Shown here piece after piece: positions 8,663-20,569 of a stretch of DNA of 64,000 bases. The first letter of the stretch is position 1. Every line of letters begins with the position of its first letter. The translations under genes and the position numbers were made by a program. Below the pieces are notes generated by a model. The model worked only from the letters and a program-made list of their open reading frames with translations, searched no databases and was not told the DNA's origin. The stretch spans positions 928,001-992,000 of the forward strand of contig NZ_CP015318.1 of the NCBI RefSeq assembly GCF_001686985.1, read 5' to 3'. The stretch comes from Mesorhizobium amorphae CCNWGS0123. Its GTDB lineage: Bacteria > Pseudomonadota > Alphaproteobacteria > Rhizobiales > Rhizobiaceae.

Positions 8663-9793
8663 TCAGCGATCGCCGAAGGACTCGAAGAAGTCCTTCATGC
8701 GGGCGAAAAAGCCGCTCGACTGGGGCGAATTGTCCTGTGAAGACAGCTGCTCGAATTCCTCCAGCAGCTCGCGCTGGCGGCGCGACAGGTTCTGCGGCGT
8801 CTCGACCGCGGTCTGGATGTAGAGATCGCCGACATTGGGCTGGCGCAACACCGGCATGCCCTTGCCCTTGAGCCGGAACTGGCGGCCGTTCTGGGTGCCT
8901 TCCGGCACCTTCACCTTGGTCTGGCTGCCGTCCAGCGTCGTCACCTCGAACGAGCCGCCAAGCGCCGCCGTCGTCATCGAGATAGGCACCTTGCAGTAGA
9001 GATCGGCGCCGTCGCGCTGGAAGAATTCATGCGGCTTGACCGCCAGGAAGATATAGAGATCGCCCGACGGGCCGCCGCGCAGGCCGGCCTCGCCCTCATT
9101 GGCAAGCCGGATGCGGGTGCCGTCCTCGATGCCGGCCGGGATGTTGACCGACAGCGAGCGCTCCTCGGTGACGCGGCCCTGGCCGGCGCATTTCGGGCAT
9201 GGGTCCTTGATCGTCTGGCCGCGGCCCTGGCATTGCGGGCAGGTGCGCTCGATCGAGAAGAAGCCTTGCGTGGCCCGTACCTTGCCGTGGCCGTTGCACA
9301 TGGCGCAGGTGGCAGGCTGGGTACCGGGCTTGGCGCCGCTGCCCGAGCATTCCGCGCAGGAAATGGAGGCCGGCACGCGGATCTGCGCGGTCTTGCCGGA
9401 AAAAGCCTCTTCCAGCGAGATTTCCATATTGTAGCGCAGATCGGCGCCGCGCTCGCGGCCGCCCGACGAGCGGCGTTGGCGGCCGCCCATCATGTCGCCG
9501 AAAATATCCTCGAAGATATCGGCGAAGCCGCCGGCGCCGAAGCCTTGTGCGCCGCCATTCATGCCGCCCTGCTCGAAGGCGGCGTGGCCGAAACGGTCAT
9601 AGGCCGCGCGCTTCTGCGGGTCCTTCAGCGTTTCGTAGGCTTCGTTGATTTCCTTGAACTTGTGCTCGCAGGCATGATCGCCTGGATTGCGATCGGGATG
9701 GAACTGCATGGCGAGCTTGCGGAAAGCGCTCTTGAGCTCCTTCTCATCGGCGCCCTTTTGCACGCCCAGCGTTTCGTAGAAATCAGCTTTCAT
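8663..9793 (-). CDS. dnaJ: Chaperone protein DnaJ
   Basis: A 376-residue co-chaperone that stimulates DnaK ATPase. J domain (residues 1-70) with the HPD motif in [10 protein letters not shown]; Gly/Phe-rich linker; four zinc-finger repeats ([32 protein letters not shown], about residues 145-215); then the substrate-binding C-terminal domains. Full length. It lies 220 bases downstream of dnaK with a strong terminator between them, so it probably depends on read-through or its own promoter. Confidence 0.98.
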   Translation of the reverse strand: MKADFYETLGVQKGADEKELKSAFRKLAMQFHPDRNPGDHACEHKFKEINEAYETLKDPQKRAAYDRFGHAAFEQGGMNGGAQGFGAGGFADIFEDIFGDMMGGRQRRSSGGRERGADLRYNMEISLEEAFSGKTAQIRVPASISCAECSGSGAKPGTQPATCAMCNGHGKVRATQGFFSIERTCPQCQGRGQTIKDPCPKCAGQGRVTEERSLSVNIPAGIEDGTRIRLANEGEAGLRGGPSGDLYIFLAVKPHEFFQRDGADLYCKVPISMTTAALGGSFEVTTLDGSQTKVKVPEGTQNGRQFRLKGKGMPVLRQPNVGDLYIQTAVETPQNLSRRQRELLEEFEQLSSQDNSPQSSGFFARMKDFFESFGDR

Positions 9794-9964
9794 CTTTTCC
9801 CGCTGTCCGGATGCTCAACGTCTTGATGCATACTTTGCGTCGTTTGCCGGCATGTTGCTTCGATTTAGGAGCGATGCTGCCCGGATGCCAGTGGCGACTT
9901 GGGGGCAGCCCGTGTTTTTCCGTCACTTTTTCGGCGAAGCCCGCACTTTTTCAGCTTGGGTTGC

Positions 9965-9994
9965 AAAAAAGCCCGGCCTTGCGCCGGGCTTTTT
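9965..9994 (-). terminator. Rho-independent terminator downstream of dnaK
   Basis: GCCCGGC and GCCGGGC form a seven-pair stem with a five-base loop. It is flanked by AAAAAA on one side and TTTTT on the other, so it can work in both directions. It lies 24 bases after the dnaK stop and before dnaJ. Confidence 0.88.
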
Positions 9995-10017
9995 CGCTTT
10001 ATCTGCCGTCGGACGGC

Positions 10018-11934
<1,917 letters not shown>

Positions 11935-12053
11935 TGTTCTGGTTCTCTCCGCTAAGCAGGCTCTCAGGACCCGTGAAGGCGTTCCGACGAAAGCCCCTGT
12001 TCACAAGAAATTCCGTTCCGGCTACCGGCGTTCCGGCGCCGAACGGCTTGGCG

Positions 12054-12085
12054 CGTATATAAGAACAGGCTGCACGGCGCGCAAG
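12054..12085 (-). promoter_or_regulatory. Heat-shock (RpoH-type) promoter of dnaK
   Basis: On the minus strand CTTG (12085-12082) is followed after 18 bases by CTTATATACG (12063-12054). The second box fits the alphaproteobacterial sigma-32 consensus CYTATNTNNG at every defined base, and the spacing is right. It would give a leader of roughly 110 bases before dnaK. Confidence 0.82.
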
Positions 12086-12198
12086 CATTCTGCGCAAGGC
12101 TTCCACCATCATACCGGTGGGCAGGCAGCGGACCAATTGTCGCCGCCTGCGATCCGTACCGGGCGCGACGCGCAAAATCAAAAAACATTACAGCCGGA

Positions 12199-12993
12199 TC
12201 AGGACTTGAAGGCCTCGGAACAGAGAGATTGCAACTTGGGGTAGATTGCAGACCCGGATGCAATCACCAGCGTCCCATCCCGCAGCACAGTCGTCGGGTC
12301 GGGCCTGAGAACCGTACCGCCGGCTTCCTCCACCAGCAGCATGCCGGCCAGACAATCCCAGGGGTTCATATGCTCTTCGACATAGCCGAGCAGCCGGCCG
12401 GAGGCGGCATAGGCGAGCATCAGGGCGCCCGAGGCGTTGCGGAAGAAGACACCGCCCTCCGCCATGATCAGCCGGATGAGCACCGCGACATGCTCGGTCG
12501 CCGCGCGGTTCGAAAGCCCGGTTCCGACCGAGCCTTCGCCCAGGCTCGCGGCCTGGCTTGCCTTGATCGGCCTGCCGTTGACGAAAGCGCCGCCGCCACG
12601 GTGGCCATGAAAGGTTTCACCGGTCGAGGGTTCATGGATCACGCCGACGACGGTCTCGCCATCCCTGGCGCAGGCGATCACCACGCACCAGGCTGGAATG
12701 CCGCGCACGAAATTCGCGGTGCCGTCGATCGGATCGATCACCCAGACATAGCCGGTCGACCCGGTGACCGCTTCATGCTCCTCGCCGACAATGCCGTCCG
12801 TTGGGTAGTCGGCGGCGATTGCGGCGCGAATGAACAACTCCACCTCGCGATCGCCATCCGAGACCAGGTCCTGATGGCCCTTGCTCTCGATGGTCAGGTT
12901 TTCGAGGTCGCGAAAGTATCTCAGGCCGAGTTCGCCGGCGCGTCGCGCCAGCTCGATGGCAAAGCGCATGCGCGCGTCAAGGTCGTTGGTCAC
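12199..12993 (-). CDS. Inositol monophosphatase family protein
   Basis: A 264-residue Mg-dependent, Li-sensitive-type phosphatase. Metal-binding motifs in order: GIVGEEHE (about residue 72), WVIDPIDGTANFVRG (about 84), and MNPWDCLAGMLLVEEAGG (about 209). Members dephosphorylate inositol phosphates, histidinol phosphate or PAP; which one is used here cannot be read from these motifs. It is a monocistronic-looking leftward gene upstream of dnaK; its 3' end is about 110 bases from the dnaK promoter. Confidence 0.93.
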   Translation of the reverse strand: MTNDLDARMRFAIELARRAGELGLRYFRDLENLTIESKGHQDLVSDGDREVELFIRAAIAADYPTDGIVGEEHEAVTGSTGYVWVIDPIDGTANFVRGIPAWCVVIACARDGETVVGVIHEPSTGETFHGHRGGGAFVNGRPIKASQAASLGEGSVGTGLSNRAATEHVAVLIRLIMAEGGVFFRNASGALMLAYAASGRLLGYVEEHMNPWDCLAGMLLVEEAGGTVLRPDPTTVLRDGTLVIASGSAIYPKLQSLCSEAFKS

Positions 12994-13065
12994 GGGATGC
13001 TCAATCTAGCGGAAGGATGCTTGCCCTTAGCAGACGGGCGCTATCAGCAAAAGCGCTGAGCTGCC

Positions 13066-14063
<998 letters not shown>

Positions 14064-14067
<4 letters not shown>

Positions 14068-14894
14068 GCGGTCTCCACGATTTTCTTGTCCCGCAGCTTG
14101 GCCTCGAAGGCTGCCCGGTCAGGGATGACGATTTCGAGCTGGCTTTCCAGCACCTCGGCAAGCTCGGCGGCTGTCGCGATTTCTCTTTGCTCGGTGCGGC
14201 CGCCAAGATGATGCGTCGACAGCCGGTTGTTGCGCAGCGCATAGCGCCGGTCGGGCAGAGCGCGCGCCGCGATCACCGTTGACAGGAAATGCGAGTCCGG
14301 ATGGGTCGACAGGAAATGGCTGCTGACCGCGTAGTCGATCTCGTAGCTCTGCTGCATGTCGAAACGGTAGATGGTGCGCCAGCCGCCGCCGATATCGGCT
14401 TGAAGTCGGAAATGATCGGAGGCCTCGGTGATGCGAAAGTTTTCATGCGGGGTCTGCTGCTCGAGCCCGGGCTCGAGCAGCAGCGGCGCCGTCAGCGTCA
14501 ACCCGCCGAAGCCGACATCGGCGATGTAAGTTCGTCCATCGAGCTCTATGCGGAGCAACATATGGCTGCGCGCGGTAATAGTGTCGTCGGGTTGGCCCCA
14601 CAGCACCCGCGCGGCAAGGCCGCTGACCTCGAAGCCAAGCGCCTTCAGCGCATGCAGGAAAATCAAATTGTGCTCGTAGCAATAACCGCCGCGGCCGCGC
14701 GCGAAGATCTTGTCCTGCAGCGAGGCGAGATCGAGCTTTACCGGAGTGCCCAGGAACGGGTCGAGATTTTCGAACGCGATCGCTTGCGGGTGCTGCCGAT
14801 GCAATGCCGTCAGCGCCTCCAGCGACGCATCTGTCCGGCCACGGTAGCCGATGCGGGCGAAATAGGCGTCGATGTCGAAGGAAGCGTTGGTCAT
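14064..14894 (-). CDS. Arylamine N-acetyltransferase
   Basis: A 276-residue NAT family enzyme, transferring acetyl from acetyl-CoA to arylamines or hydrazines. The catalytic triad is visible: Cys in [11 protein letters not shown] (about residue 73), His in RSHMLLRI and Asp in IADVGFGG. The start [17 protein letters not shown] at 14894 is where the family usually begins; 22 extra codons upstream are not needed. It is the first gene of a pair with an LLM oxidoreductase (ATGA overlap), suggesting joint processing of an aromatic or amine compound. Confidence 0.94.
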
Positions 14895-14975
14895 GGAAGG
14901 AAGTCCGGCTAGACCGGGTCGATATAGGCACTCCACCCCGAGACGACAAACAGGCGGCAAACAATTGCCTGTCGT

Positions 14976-16145
14976 CTATGCGCGCGCCTTGTCGGTGTCC
15001 TCGGCCGGATCCTCCTCGACGACTGCGCTGTGTTGCGCGGCCAGGAAATTGCCGACATGGCTGAGACCGTCGAAATGGTCGCAGAACACCTTGATGACGA
15101 CCAGCAGCGGCACCGCCATCAGCGCGCCGACGAATCCCCACAGCCATGACCAGAAGGCGATGGCAATGAAGACCGCCACGGCATTGATCTCCAGCCGCCG
15201 GCCGACCACCATCGGCGTCACGAACTGGCCTTCGACGAGGTCGCACAGCAACACGAAGGCGGGCGCCAGCAGTGCGAAGGAGATGCTGTCGAAGCTGATC
15301 AGCGCGATGACCGTGACGAGCAGAAGTGTGATCAGCGCGCCGACATAGGGCAGGAAGTTAAGCAGGGCCGCCGCCGCGCCCCAGACCTGCGGGTTGGGCA
15401 TGCCGAGCCCCCACAGGCCGAGGCCGATCACCGTGCCGAGTCCGGCATTGATGACGGCGATGGTAAGCAGATAGTGCGAGATCTCGTGCTCGACGTCGTA
15501 AACGACACGCAGCGCCCGCTTCTTTTCGCTGAGGCTGGCAAAAGACTGGATGATCTTCTCGTAGAACATCGTGCCGGAGGCCAGCAGGAACAGCGACAGC
15601 ACGAAGACGATGGTGATGCTGGTGCCCGCCGACAGGATGTTGCCGGCGGCCGAAGACAGGATGCCCGACTGCGCGAAGCTTACCTTTTGCACGCCCGGTT
15701 CCTGTGAGGTCTCGGTCAGCCCCTCCAGCTGTTGCGCAATCTGCATGGCCCTTTCGAGCGGGCGCTTGAGTTGCGCCAACCGTTCCGTCAGCTGCTGGCC
15801 GATCGACGAGGTGTTGTTGATGAGGTCGATGACCGGACCGCTGAGCAGATAGCCGGCGCTGGCAAGGAAGACGACCGACAGGAGCACCAGCAACGTCGCC
15901 GACAACACGTCGGGTACGCCGTGCTTGCGCAGGAAGCGCACGATCGGCGTCAGCGTCAGTGCCAGCAGGAAGGCGAGGATAACCGGCATGAAGAAGGCGC
16001 GGGCAAAATACAGCGCAAAGATGACCATCAGGATGAAAATGCCGATTAGCAGAGACCGCATCAGGCGAACATTCGCGCGGGCTTCGGCGCGCGGATCGGG
16101 GCTTTCGGTAACACCTGCGCCCGAAGCGGTCGGTTCGGCCTTCAT
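14976..16145 (-). CDS. AI-2E family membrane transporter (PerM-like)
   Basis: A 389-residue inner-membrane protein. The N-terminal cytoplasmic part is followed by hydrophobic segments (about residues 30-90), a hydrophilic helical region around residues 110-180, and five or so further segments including VINAGLGTVIGLGLWGLGM and the conserved FLPYVGALI motif. Members export autoinducer-2, ions or unknown solutes; the label is a family name only. ATG at 16145 follows GAGGGG; a longer frame upstream has a non-membrane, Arg-rich start and is not used. Confidence 0.9.
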   Translation of the reverse strand: MKAEPTASGAGVTESPDPRAEARANVRLMRSLLIGIFILMVIFALYFARAFFMPVILAFLLALTLTPIVRFLRKHGVPDVLSATLLVLLSVVFLASAGYLLSGPVIDLINNTSSIGQQLTERLAQLKRPLERAMQIAQQLEGLTETSQEPGVQKVSFAQSGILSSAAGNILSAGTSITIVFVLSLFLLASGTMFYEKIIQSFASLSEKKRALRVVYDVEHEISHYLLTIAVINAGLGTVIGLGLWGLGMPNPQVWGAAAALLNFLPYVGALITLLLVTVIALISFDSISFALLAPAFVLLCDLVEGQFVTPMVVGRRLEINAVAVFIAIAFWSWLWGFVGALMAVPLLVVIKVFCDHFDGLSHVGNFLAAQHSAVVEEDPAEDTDKARA

Positions 16146-16519
16146 CGCTTCCCCTCGAACGCACCGCAATCGGTGCGCTTCATCGGCGGAAACGCCCTCG
16201 CGACGCCTAGGTTCCGTTAGCCGGCAATGAGCGCAGCCATGGGCTGTGCGGCGGGCGCTGCCACCGCGGCGGAGGCCCGGTTGAAAGCAGGCGGCTGTCG
16301 AGCGTTGGCCGGTTCGGAAGTCTCGCGCCAACCACGACGCGTCGATGGCGATATTACATGGCGTGTAATTGAGACGGCGCTGCCGGCAGGTCTAATACGA
16401 GCAGACTTTCGCGAAACCAGAGGCAAGCACCGGATTGAAAGGTGCACCGCGATTTCAATTGATCGCAATGCTTTGGCGCAATGCGAAGGTGTGTGTGCAA
16501 CCTTGGAAAGGACGTTACA
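16146..16519. other. 374-base divergent intergenic region
   Basis: It separates the leftward AI-2E gene from the rightward CMD-like gene and must carry both promoters. It holds a 17-base palindrome at 16353-16369 (listed separately). Nothing else could be assigned; no coding frame with a usable ribosome-binding site was found. Confidence 0.5.
16353..16369. promoter_or_regulatory. Candidate operator, inverted repeat ATTACA-N5-TGTAAT
   Basis: Exact six-base arms ATTACA (16353-16358) and TGTAAT (16364-16369) around TGGCG, in a GC-rich gap 150 bases before the CMD-like gene. Its AT-rich character and symmetry suit a dimeric regulator, and an XRE-type regulator is encoded one gene downstream. The regulator-site link is inferred. 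Confidence 0.45.
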
Positions 16520-17086
16520 ATGCAAAGATTCAACCTTCAGACAATCGAGACTGCGCCGGAGAAATCCAAGCCTACGCTGAAGGCGTTGGAAGAAAGATTT
16601 GGCTTCCTTCCGAACGCTATAGCGACGATGGCGAACAATCCGGTCCTTCTCAACGGGTTCGTCGGCATCTTCGGCAGCTTTCACGGCGGCAGCTTCGACG
16701 AGATCGAGAAGCAGGTCCTGCTGCTTACCAACGCGGTGGCGATCAAATGCCCCTGGACGGTTGCCGCGCACTCGACATTCGCCATCGAAGACGGCATTGC
16801 CGAGAGTGAAGTCAAGGCGATCCGTGCAGGCAGGTTGCCGAAGGATCCGAAATACGCAGCACTTTCGGCACTGACAAAGGCCTTGATCGAGAACAAGGGA
16901 AACGTGACCGATGCGGACATCGACAAGTTCATCTCGGCTGGGTACTCGAAGGCCCAGATACTTGAGGTCGTAGCCGGCGTCGGCGTTTCCACGGTGGCGG
17001 CGACCACCGCGAACATGGCCGGCACGCCGATCGATGATCGCTTCCAGGCGCAGGCATGGTCTCCCGCGTCTGCGATAGCGGCCTGA
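16520..17086 (+). CDS. Carboxymuconolactone decarboxylase-like (AhpD-fold) protein
   Basis: A 188-residue all-helical AhpD-fold protein. Visible family features are FGFLPNAIATMANNPVLLNGF, then the active-site region AIKCPWTVAAHS (about residue 79) and the C-terminal QILEVVAGVGVSTVAA. The usual Cys-x-x-Cys-x3-His is here Cys-Pro-Trp-Thr-x3-His: only one Cys, so classic disulfide peroxidase chemistry is doubtful. Start ATG at 16520 follows an AAGGA site. A hairpin separates it from an XRE regulator that may control it. Confidence 0.88.
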   Translation: MQRFNLQTIETAPEKSKPTLKALEERFGFLPNAIATMANNPVLLNGFVGIFGSFHGGSFDEIEKQVLLLTNAVAIKCPWTVAAHSTFAIEDGIAESEVKAIRAGRLPKDPKYAALSALTKALIENKGNVTDADIDKFISAGYSKAQILEVVAGVGVSTVAATTANMAGTPIDDRFQAQAWSPASAIAA

Positions 17087-17091
17087 GCCGC

Positions 17092-17124
17092 CGACGGCGC
17101 ATGGACCGATGCCATGCGCCGTCG
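17092..17124 (+). terminator. Hairpin after the CMD-like gene
   Basis: CGACGGCGCATG and CATGCGCCGTCG form a perfect 12-pair stem with a nine-base loop, directly after the CMD-like stop codon. There is no T-tract, so it may attenuate rather than end transcription. Confidence 0.55.
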
Positions 17125-17179
17125 AGCAGTAAACGCAGGCCAATGGCCGCGGATCGTGGGGGCGCAAGGACAGTTGACT

Positions 17180-18025
17180 ATGAAACCGTCGAATCCCGGA
17201 ATTAGCATGGCACCCGACCTGGGCACGCTCTTGCGCCACTGGCGTGATCTGCGCGGCAGCAGTCAGCTCGATCTATCCCTCGATACCGGCATTTCGCAAA
17301 GGCAGATCAGTTTCATCGAAAGTGGACGCAGCGTACCCAACCGCGAGACCTTGATGGCGCTCGCGGGGGCGCTCGATGTGCCTTTGCGCGACCGTAACAC
17401 ATTGCTGCTCGCCGCCGGCTACGCGCCGATGTTTTCCGAAGGCGCATGGGACTCCATGGAAATGAAGAGCGTCACCAACGCCTTAACCCGCATCTTACGG
17501 CAGCATGAACCCTTTCCGGCGCTGGTCATGGACAGATACTGGGACGTGCTCATAACCAACGAAGCCGCGCCGCTCTTCTTCAGCTGCTTCTTCGATCCGG
17601 CCACCCGGAAAGGGCCGCGCAACGTGCTGCACCTCATGTTCGATCCCGAGGGCATGCGCCCGTTCGTCGCCAATTGGCACGATGTGGCGCGGAGCCTGTT
17701 CGAGCGCGTCTATCGCGAATCCATCGGCCGCGTCCTCGACGAAAAGACCAAGGATCTGCTGGCGGCGCTGCTCGCCTATCCGGACGTGAAAAGTGAATGG
17801 AAGAACCCCGTGCCGATCGGCTTCATGCCGGTCATTCCGCTGAGTTTCATCAGGCACGACCATGTCTTGAATTACTTTTCGATGGTCACCACTGTAGGCA
17901 CCCCGCAAACCGTTGCCGCTCAGGAACTGCGCATCGAGTGTCTGTTCCCGGCGGACGAGGCGACCGAGACCCATCATGCCGCGATGATGGACATAGCCCG
18001 TGCGAATCAAGAAACGGAGCAATAG
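17180..18025 (+). CDS. XRE-family regulator with MmyB-like ligand-binding domain
   Basis: A 281-residue protein. An N-terminal helix-turn-helix (about residues 15-70: LRHWRDLRGSSQLDLSLDTGISQRQISFIESGRSVPN in segments) is followed by the MmyB/PAS-like domain of this family (ALVMDRYWDVLITNEAAPLFF, later VLHLMFDPEGMRPFVANW). In actinobacteria and rhizobia such proteins bind a small, perhaps fatty-acid-like, ligand and usually regulate a neighbouring oxidoreductase. The start at 17180 follows AGGA. Neighbours are the CMD-like gene upstream and a converging LLM oxidoreductase. Confidence 0.9.
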   Translation: MKPSNPGISMAPDLGTLLRHWRDLRGSSQLDLSLDTGISQRQISFIESGRSVPNRETLMALAGALDVPLRDRNTLLLAAGYAPMFSEGAWDSMEMKSVTNALTRILRQHEPFPALVMDRYWDVLITNEAAPLFFSCFFDPATRKGPRNVLHLMFDPEGMRPFVANWHDVARSLFERVYRESIGRVLDEKTKDLLAALLAYPDVKSEWKNPVPIGFMPVIPLSFIRHDHVLNYFSMVTTVGTPQTVAAQELRIECLFPADEATETHHAAMMDIARANQETEQ

Positions 18026-18030
18026 AACGA

Positions 18031-18049
18031 GGCCCGCGAATTGCGGGCC
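18031..18049. terminator. Hairpin between converging XRE and LLM genes
   Basis: GGCCCGC and GCGGGCC form seven pairs around a five-base GAATT loop. It is placed midway between two gene ends that face each other, as expected for a shared terminator. No T-tract. Confidence 0.55.
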
Positions 18050-18057
18050 CGCCGGGA

Positions 18058-19119
18058 TCAGGCGGCGGGCGCCGTGGCCGCTGGCACCGAATTTGCCGTC
18101 TCCTTGCGCACGATCGGCGCCACCTTGGTGCCGTAGAGTTCGATCGCCTTCATGACCTTGGCATGCGGCATGATGCCGATCGCCATCTGCAGCAGGAAGC
18201 GGTCATTGCCGAAGATCTTGTGCTGGGCGACGATCTTTTCCGCCACCTGCTCCGGATTGCCGACGAACAAGGCGCCCCCGGGACCCCGCGCGTGGTCGAA
18301 ATGCGCCCGCGAGGTCGGACCCCAGCCGCGCTCGCGGCCGATGCGGTTCATCACTTCGGCTTGCGGCCCGTAGAAATCGTCGGCCGCCTTCTCCGTCGTC
18401 TCGGCGATGAAGCCATGCACGTTGAGGCTGGTGGCGAGACTTGCCGGGTCGTTGCCGGCGCGTCTTGCCGCCTCGCGGTAAACCTCGAACAGCGGCGCGA
18501 AGCGCGCCGGCTCGCCGCCGATGATGGCGAGCGCCAAGGGCAGTCCGAGCGCACCGGCGCGAGCGGCCGATTGCGGCGTGCCGCCGATCGCGATCCAGAT
18601 CGGCAGCTTTTCCTGGAAGGGGCGCGGATAGACGCCGCGGCCGTTGATCGGCGCCCGCAGCCGGCCTTGCCAGGTCACCTTCACGCTGTCTCGGATGGCC
18701 AGCAGAAGGTCGAGCTTCTCGGCGAAGAGCTCGTCATAGTCCTCGAGGTTGTAGCCGAACAGCGGGAAGGATTCGATGAACGAGCCGCGCCCGGCCATGA
18801 TCTCGGCCCGACCGCCAGACAGAAGGTCGAGTGTGGCGAACTGCTGGAAGACGCGCACCGGATCGTCGGAGGACAAAACGGTGACCGCGCTGGTCAGCTT
18901 GATACGCCTGGTGCGCTCGGCCGCCGCAGCCAGCGCCACCACGGGCGCCGATGCAGCATAGTCCGGCCGGTGATGCTCGCCCAGCCCGAACACGTCGAGG
19001 CCGACCTGGTCGGCCAGTTCGATCTCCTCGATCAAATTGCGCAAACGCTCATGCGGCCCGATGGCGCCAGGGCCTGGTTCCGGGCTGACGTCGGCGAAGG
19101 TGTAGAGACCAAGTTCCAT
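18058..19119 (-). CDS. LLM class flavin-dependent oxidoreductase
   Basis: A 353-residue luciferase-like flavoprotein, different in type from the one at 13066. Segments: [52 protein letters not shown] split by the barrel, [15 protein letters not shown], and the C-terminal [12 protein letters not shown]. It is a probable FMNH2-dependent monooxygenase; the substrate is unknown. The last 12 residues are Ala/Pro-rich. It stands alone, converging on the XRE regulator. Confidence 0.9.
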   Translation of the reverse strand: MELGLYTFADVSPEPGPGAIGPHERLRNLIEEIELADQVGLDVFGLGEHHRPDYAASAPVVALAAAAERTRRIKLTSAVTVLSSDDPVRVFQQFATLDLLSGGRAEIMAGRGSFIESFPLFGYNLEDYDELFAEKLDLLLAIRDSVKVTWQGRLRAPINGRGVYPRPFQEKLPIWIAIGGTPQSAARAGALGLPLALAIIGGEPARFAPLFEVYREAARRAGNDPASLATSLNVHGFIAETTEKAADDFYGPQAEVMNRIGRERGWGPTSRAHFDHARGPGGALFVGNPEQVAEKIVAQHKIFGNDRFLLQMAIGIMPHAKVMKAIELYGTKVAPIVRKETANSVPAATAPAA

Positions 19120-19340
19120 GGCATGTCATCCCAGCGTTTGATTTTCGGGCTAGAGGTAGCGATCGGCCGGCCGCGCCGCCAGAGGGGCGGACGGTGAACA
19201 GTGCATGTCGATTTCAGCGGCAAGGAGCGTCTCCCGGCTGCAACAGACCAGAATTTCATGGCTGGCATACCGTTTTGGCGCTTGAACTCTCGGTTTTCGC
19301 GCGTATGTAAGCGTCGCGAATTGACTTCAGGGAAGTGGAC

Positions 19341-19769
19341 TTGGCTATCTACAGGGAAAAAGACATTTTCGAGCGGCGCAATGCCGCAAACGAGGCAAAG
19401 AAGGCGCTTCTGGAGCGTTTCAAGTCAAAGCCGGCGGCAGATGATCCTGCGGTGCTGGCGCGACAGGCCGAACGCAAGGCAATCCTCGAGGCACGTGCGA
19501 CACGCGAGGCCGAAAAGGCCAGGCTGAAGCAGGAAAAGCTTGCGCGCGAAGCGGTCGAGAAGGCCGAGCGCGAGGCAGCCGCTGAAGCGGCCCGCATCGC
19601 TGCTGAAGAAGCGGCGCAAGCGGAGGCGAAGATTCGGGAAGCAGAAGAAAACGAGCGCATTGCCCGTCTGCTTGCCGACGAAGCCGAACGCAAGGCCAAG
19701 CGCGACGCACGTTACGCGGCACGCAAGCAGCGCACCGGCAGGACGCCTCCGGGCTTCTCAGCCCGCTAG
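19341..19769 (+). CDS. DUF6481 family protein, charged coiled coil
   Basis: A 142-residue, almost purely helical protein rich in Ala, Glu, Lys and Arg. It begins AIYREKDIFERRNAANEAKKALLERF, matching the DUF6481 N-terminus, and the region of about residues 40-125 is one long predicted coiled coil. The function is unknown. The TTG at 19341 is preferred because AGGGA lies at proper spacing before it; a GTG six bases earlier is too close to that site. Confidence 0.8.
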   Translation: MAIYREKDIFERRNAANEAKKALLERFKSKPAADDPAVLARQAERKAILEARATREAEKARLKQEKLAREAVEKAEREAAAEAARIAAEEAAQAEAKIREAEENERIARLLADEAERKAKRDARYAARKQRTGRTPPGFSAR

Positions 19770-19799
19770 CTTTCGGCGCGATCGACTCGGATCGAAGAC

Positions 19800-19822
19800 C
19801 AGGGCCGCCCGCAGCGGCCCTG
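19800..19822. terminator. Hairpin after the DUF6481 gene
   Basis: CAGGGCCG and CGGCCCTG form an eight-pair stem with a seven-base loop between two converging genes (DUF6481 and sugE). No T-tract follows. Confidence 0.55.
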
Positions 19823-19876
19823 AACGCGTTTGTGCATCCAAAATTTGTCAGGCATGGAGCGGGCGGCCTGCCAGCA

Positions 19877-20191
19877 TCACGCTGCGAGCTTCAACCCCAT
19901 GATGCCGCAGACGATGAGCGCGATGCAGCCGAGCCGGATCGCGGTAGCCGGCTCGCCGAGCAGCCAGATGCCGAGCAGCGCCGTGCCGACGGTGCCGATG
20001 CCGGTCCATACCGCATAAGCCGTGCCGACCGGCAGCGCCTTCAGCGCCAGGCCGAGCAAGCCCAGGCTGACGATCATCGAGGCAACGGTGAGGACTGTCG
20101 GCAGCGGCTTCGAGAAGCCATCGGTGTATTTGAGGCCGATCGCCCAGCCGATCTCGAACAGGCCGGCGAAGAACAGGTAAATCCACGACAT
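19877..20191 (-). CDS. sugE: Guanidinium/quaternary ammonium SMR exporter
   Basis: A 104-residue, four-helix small multidrug resistance protein: [26 protein letters not shown] carries the conserved membrane Glu (in FEIGWA), and [19 protein letters not shown] is the third and fourth helix region. It works as an antiparallel dimer in the inner membrane. The SugE/Gdx branch exports guanidinium with proton exchange, and the guanidine-II riboswitch upstream supports that role here. GGAG eight bases before ATG fixes the start. Confidence 0.95.
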   Translation of the reverse strand: MSWIYLFFAGLFEIGWAIGLKYTDGFSKPLPTVLTVASMIVSLGLLGLALKALPVGTAYAVWTGIGTVGTALLGIWLLGEPATAIRLGCIALIVCGIMGLKLAA

Positions 20192-20208
20192 CGGGTACGC
20201 TCCGTTCG

Positions 20209-20254
20209 GTGCGTGTCGCCCAAAAGTGCGCGGCTTTGGGATAACGCCACGCAC
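20209..20254. repeat. Palindromic repeat, family B, copy 2, inside the sugE leader
   Basis: GTGCGTG and CACGCAC are outer inverted arms, with CCCAAAA and TTTGGG inside. It matches the element at 8605-8650. It lies between the guanidine-II hairpins (20268-20316) and the sugE ribosome-binding site near 20200, so it is transcribed as part of the leader and would form a strong stem. Confidence 0.8.
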
Positions 20255-20267
20255 ACAGCAACACTTT

Positions 20268-20316
20268 GGCGGGTCGTCCCGGCCGAATTTCGGGGAAGGC
20301 GCGAGATCGTCCTCGC
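20268..20316 (-). promoter_or_regulatory. Guanidine-II (mini-ykkC) riboswitch upstream of sugE
   Basis: On the minus strand two tandem hairpins carry the diagnostic ACGA loop: GCGAGG-ACGA-TCTCGC (20316-20301) and CGGG-ACGA-CCCG (20281-20270), joined by about 20 bases. Guanidine-II RNAs consist of two such stem-loops with ACGR loops that dimerise on guanidinium, and they typically precede sugE/gdx, as here. The second stem GGG-ACGA-CCC is the textbook form. The distance to the sugE start is longer than usual because a palindromic repeat intervenes. Confidence 0.85.
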
Positions 20317-20443
20317 CGCTTCGATATAGGAAGCTGCACCTGCCCGATCAACAAAACACCGGCAGCATTGTTCATGCCGCCGGTTTGTAATCTGCGCCGA
20401 AACGGATTGGCCGGGATTAGAAAATGTCCCCGAGCCGAGCCGC

Positions 20444-20569
20444 CTACTTTTCCTTGAGCCGCATCGCCTTGACCGGTGGCGCCTTGAGCGCCGGGGCTGC
20501 GGCGGGCTTCTTCGCATCCTTCTTCGGCTTGCGGGCTTCCTTGCCCGCCTTCATCGCACCTTTAGCCAT
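20444..20569 (-). CDS. Small Lys/Ala-rich conserved protein
   Basis: A 41-residue basic protein starting MAKGAMKAGKEARKPKKDAK. It resembles the short MAKGQMRSNKEKKKPK-type proteins found through proteobacteria, whose function is unknown. A strong GGAGGAG ribosome-binding site six bases before ATG supports translation. Its charge suggests nucleic-acid contact, but that is only inferred. Confidence 0.72.
   Translation of the reverse strand: MAKGAMKAGKEARKPKKDAKKPAAAPALKAPPVKAMRLKEK

Noticed and set aside
16217..17239. 340-residue minus-strand ORF across the CMD-like gene
   Set aside because: Antisense shadow; covers the intergenic region and a real gene with clear family motifs.
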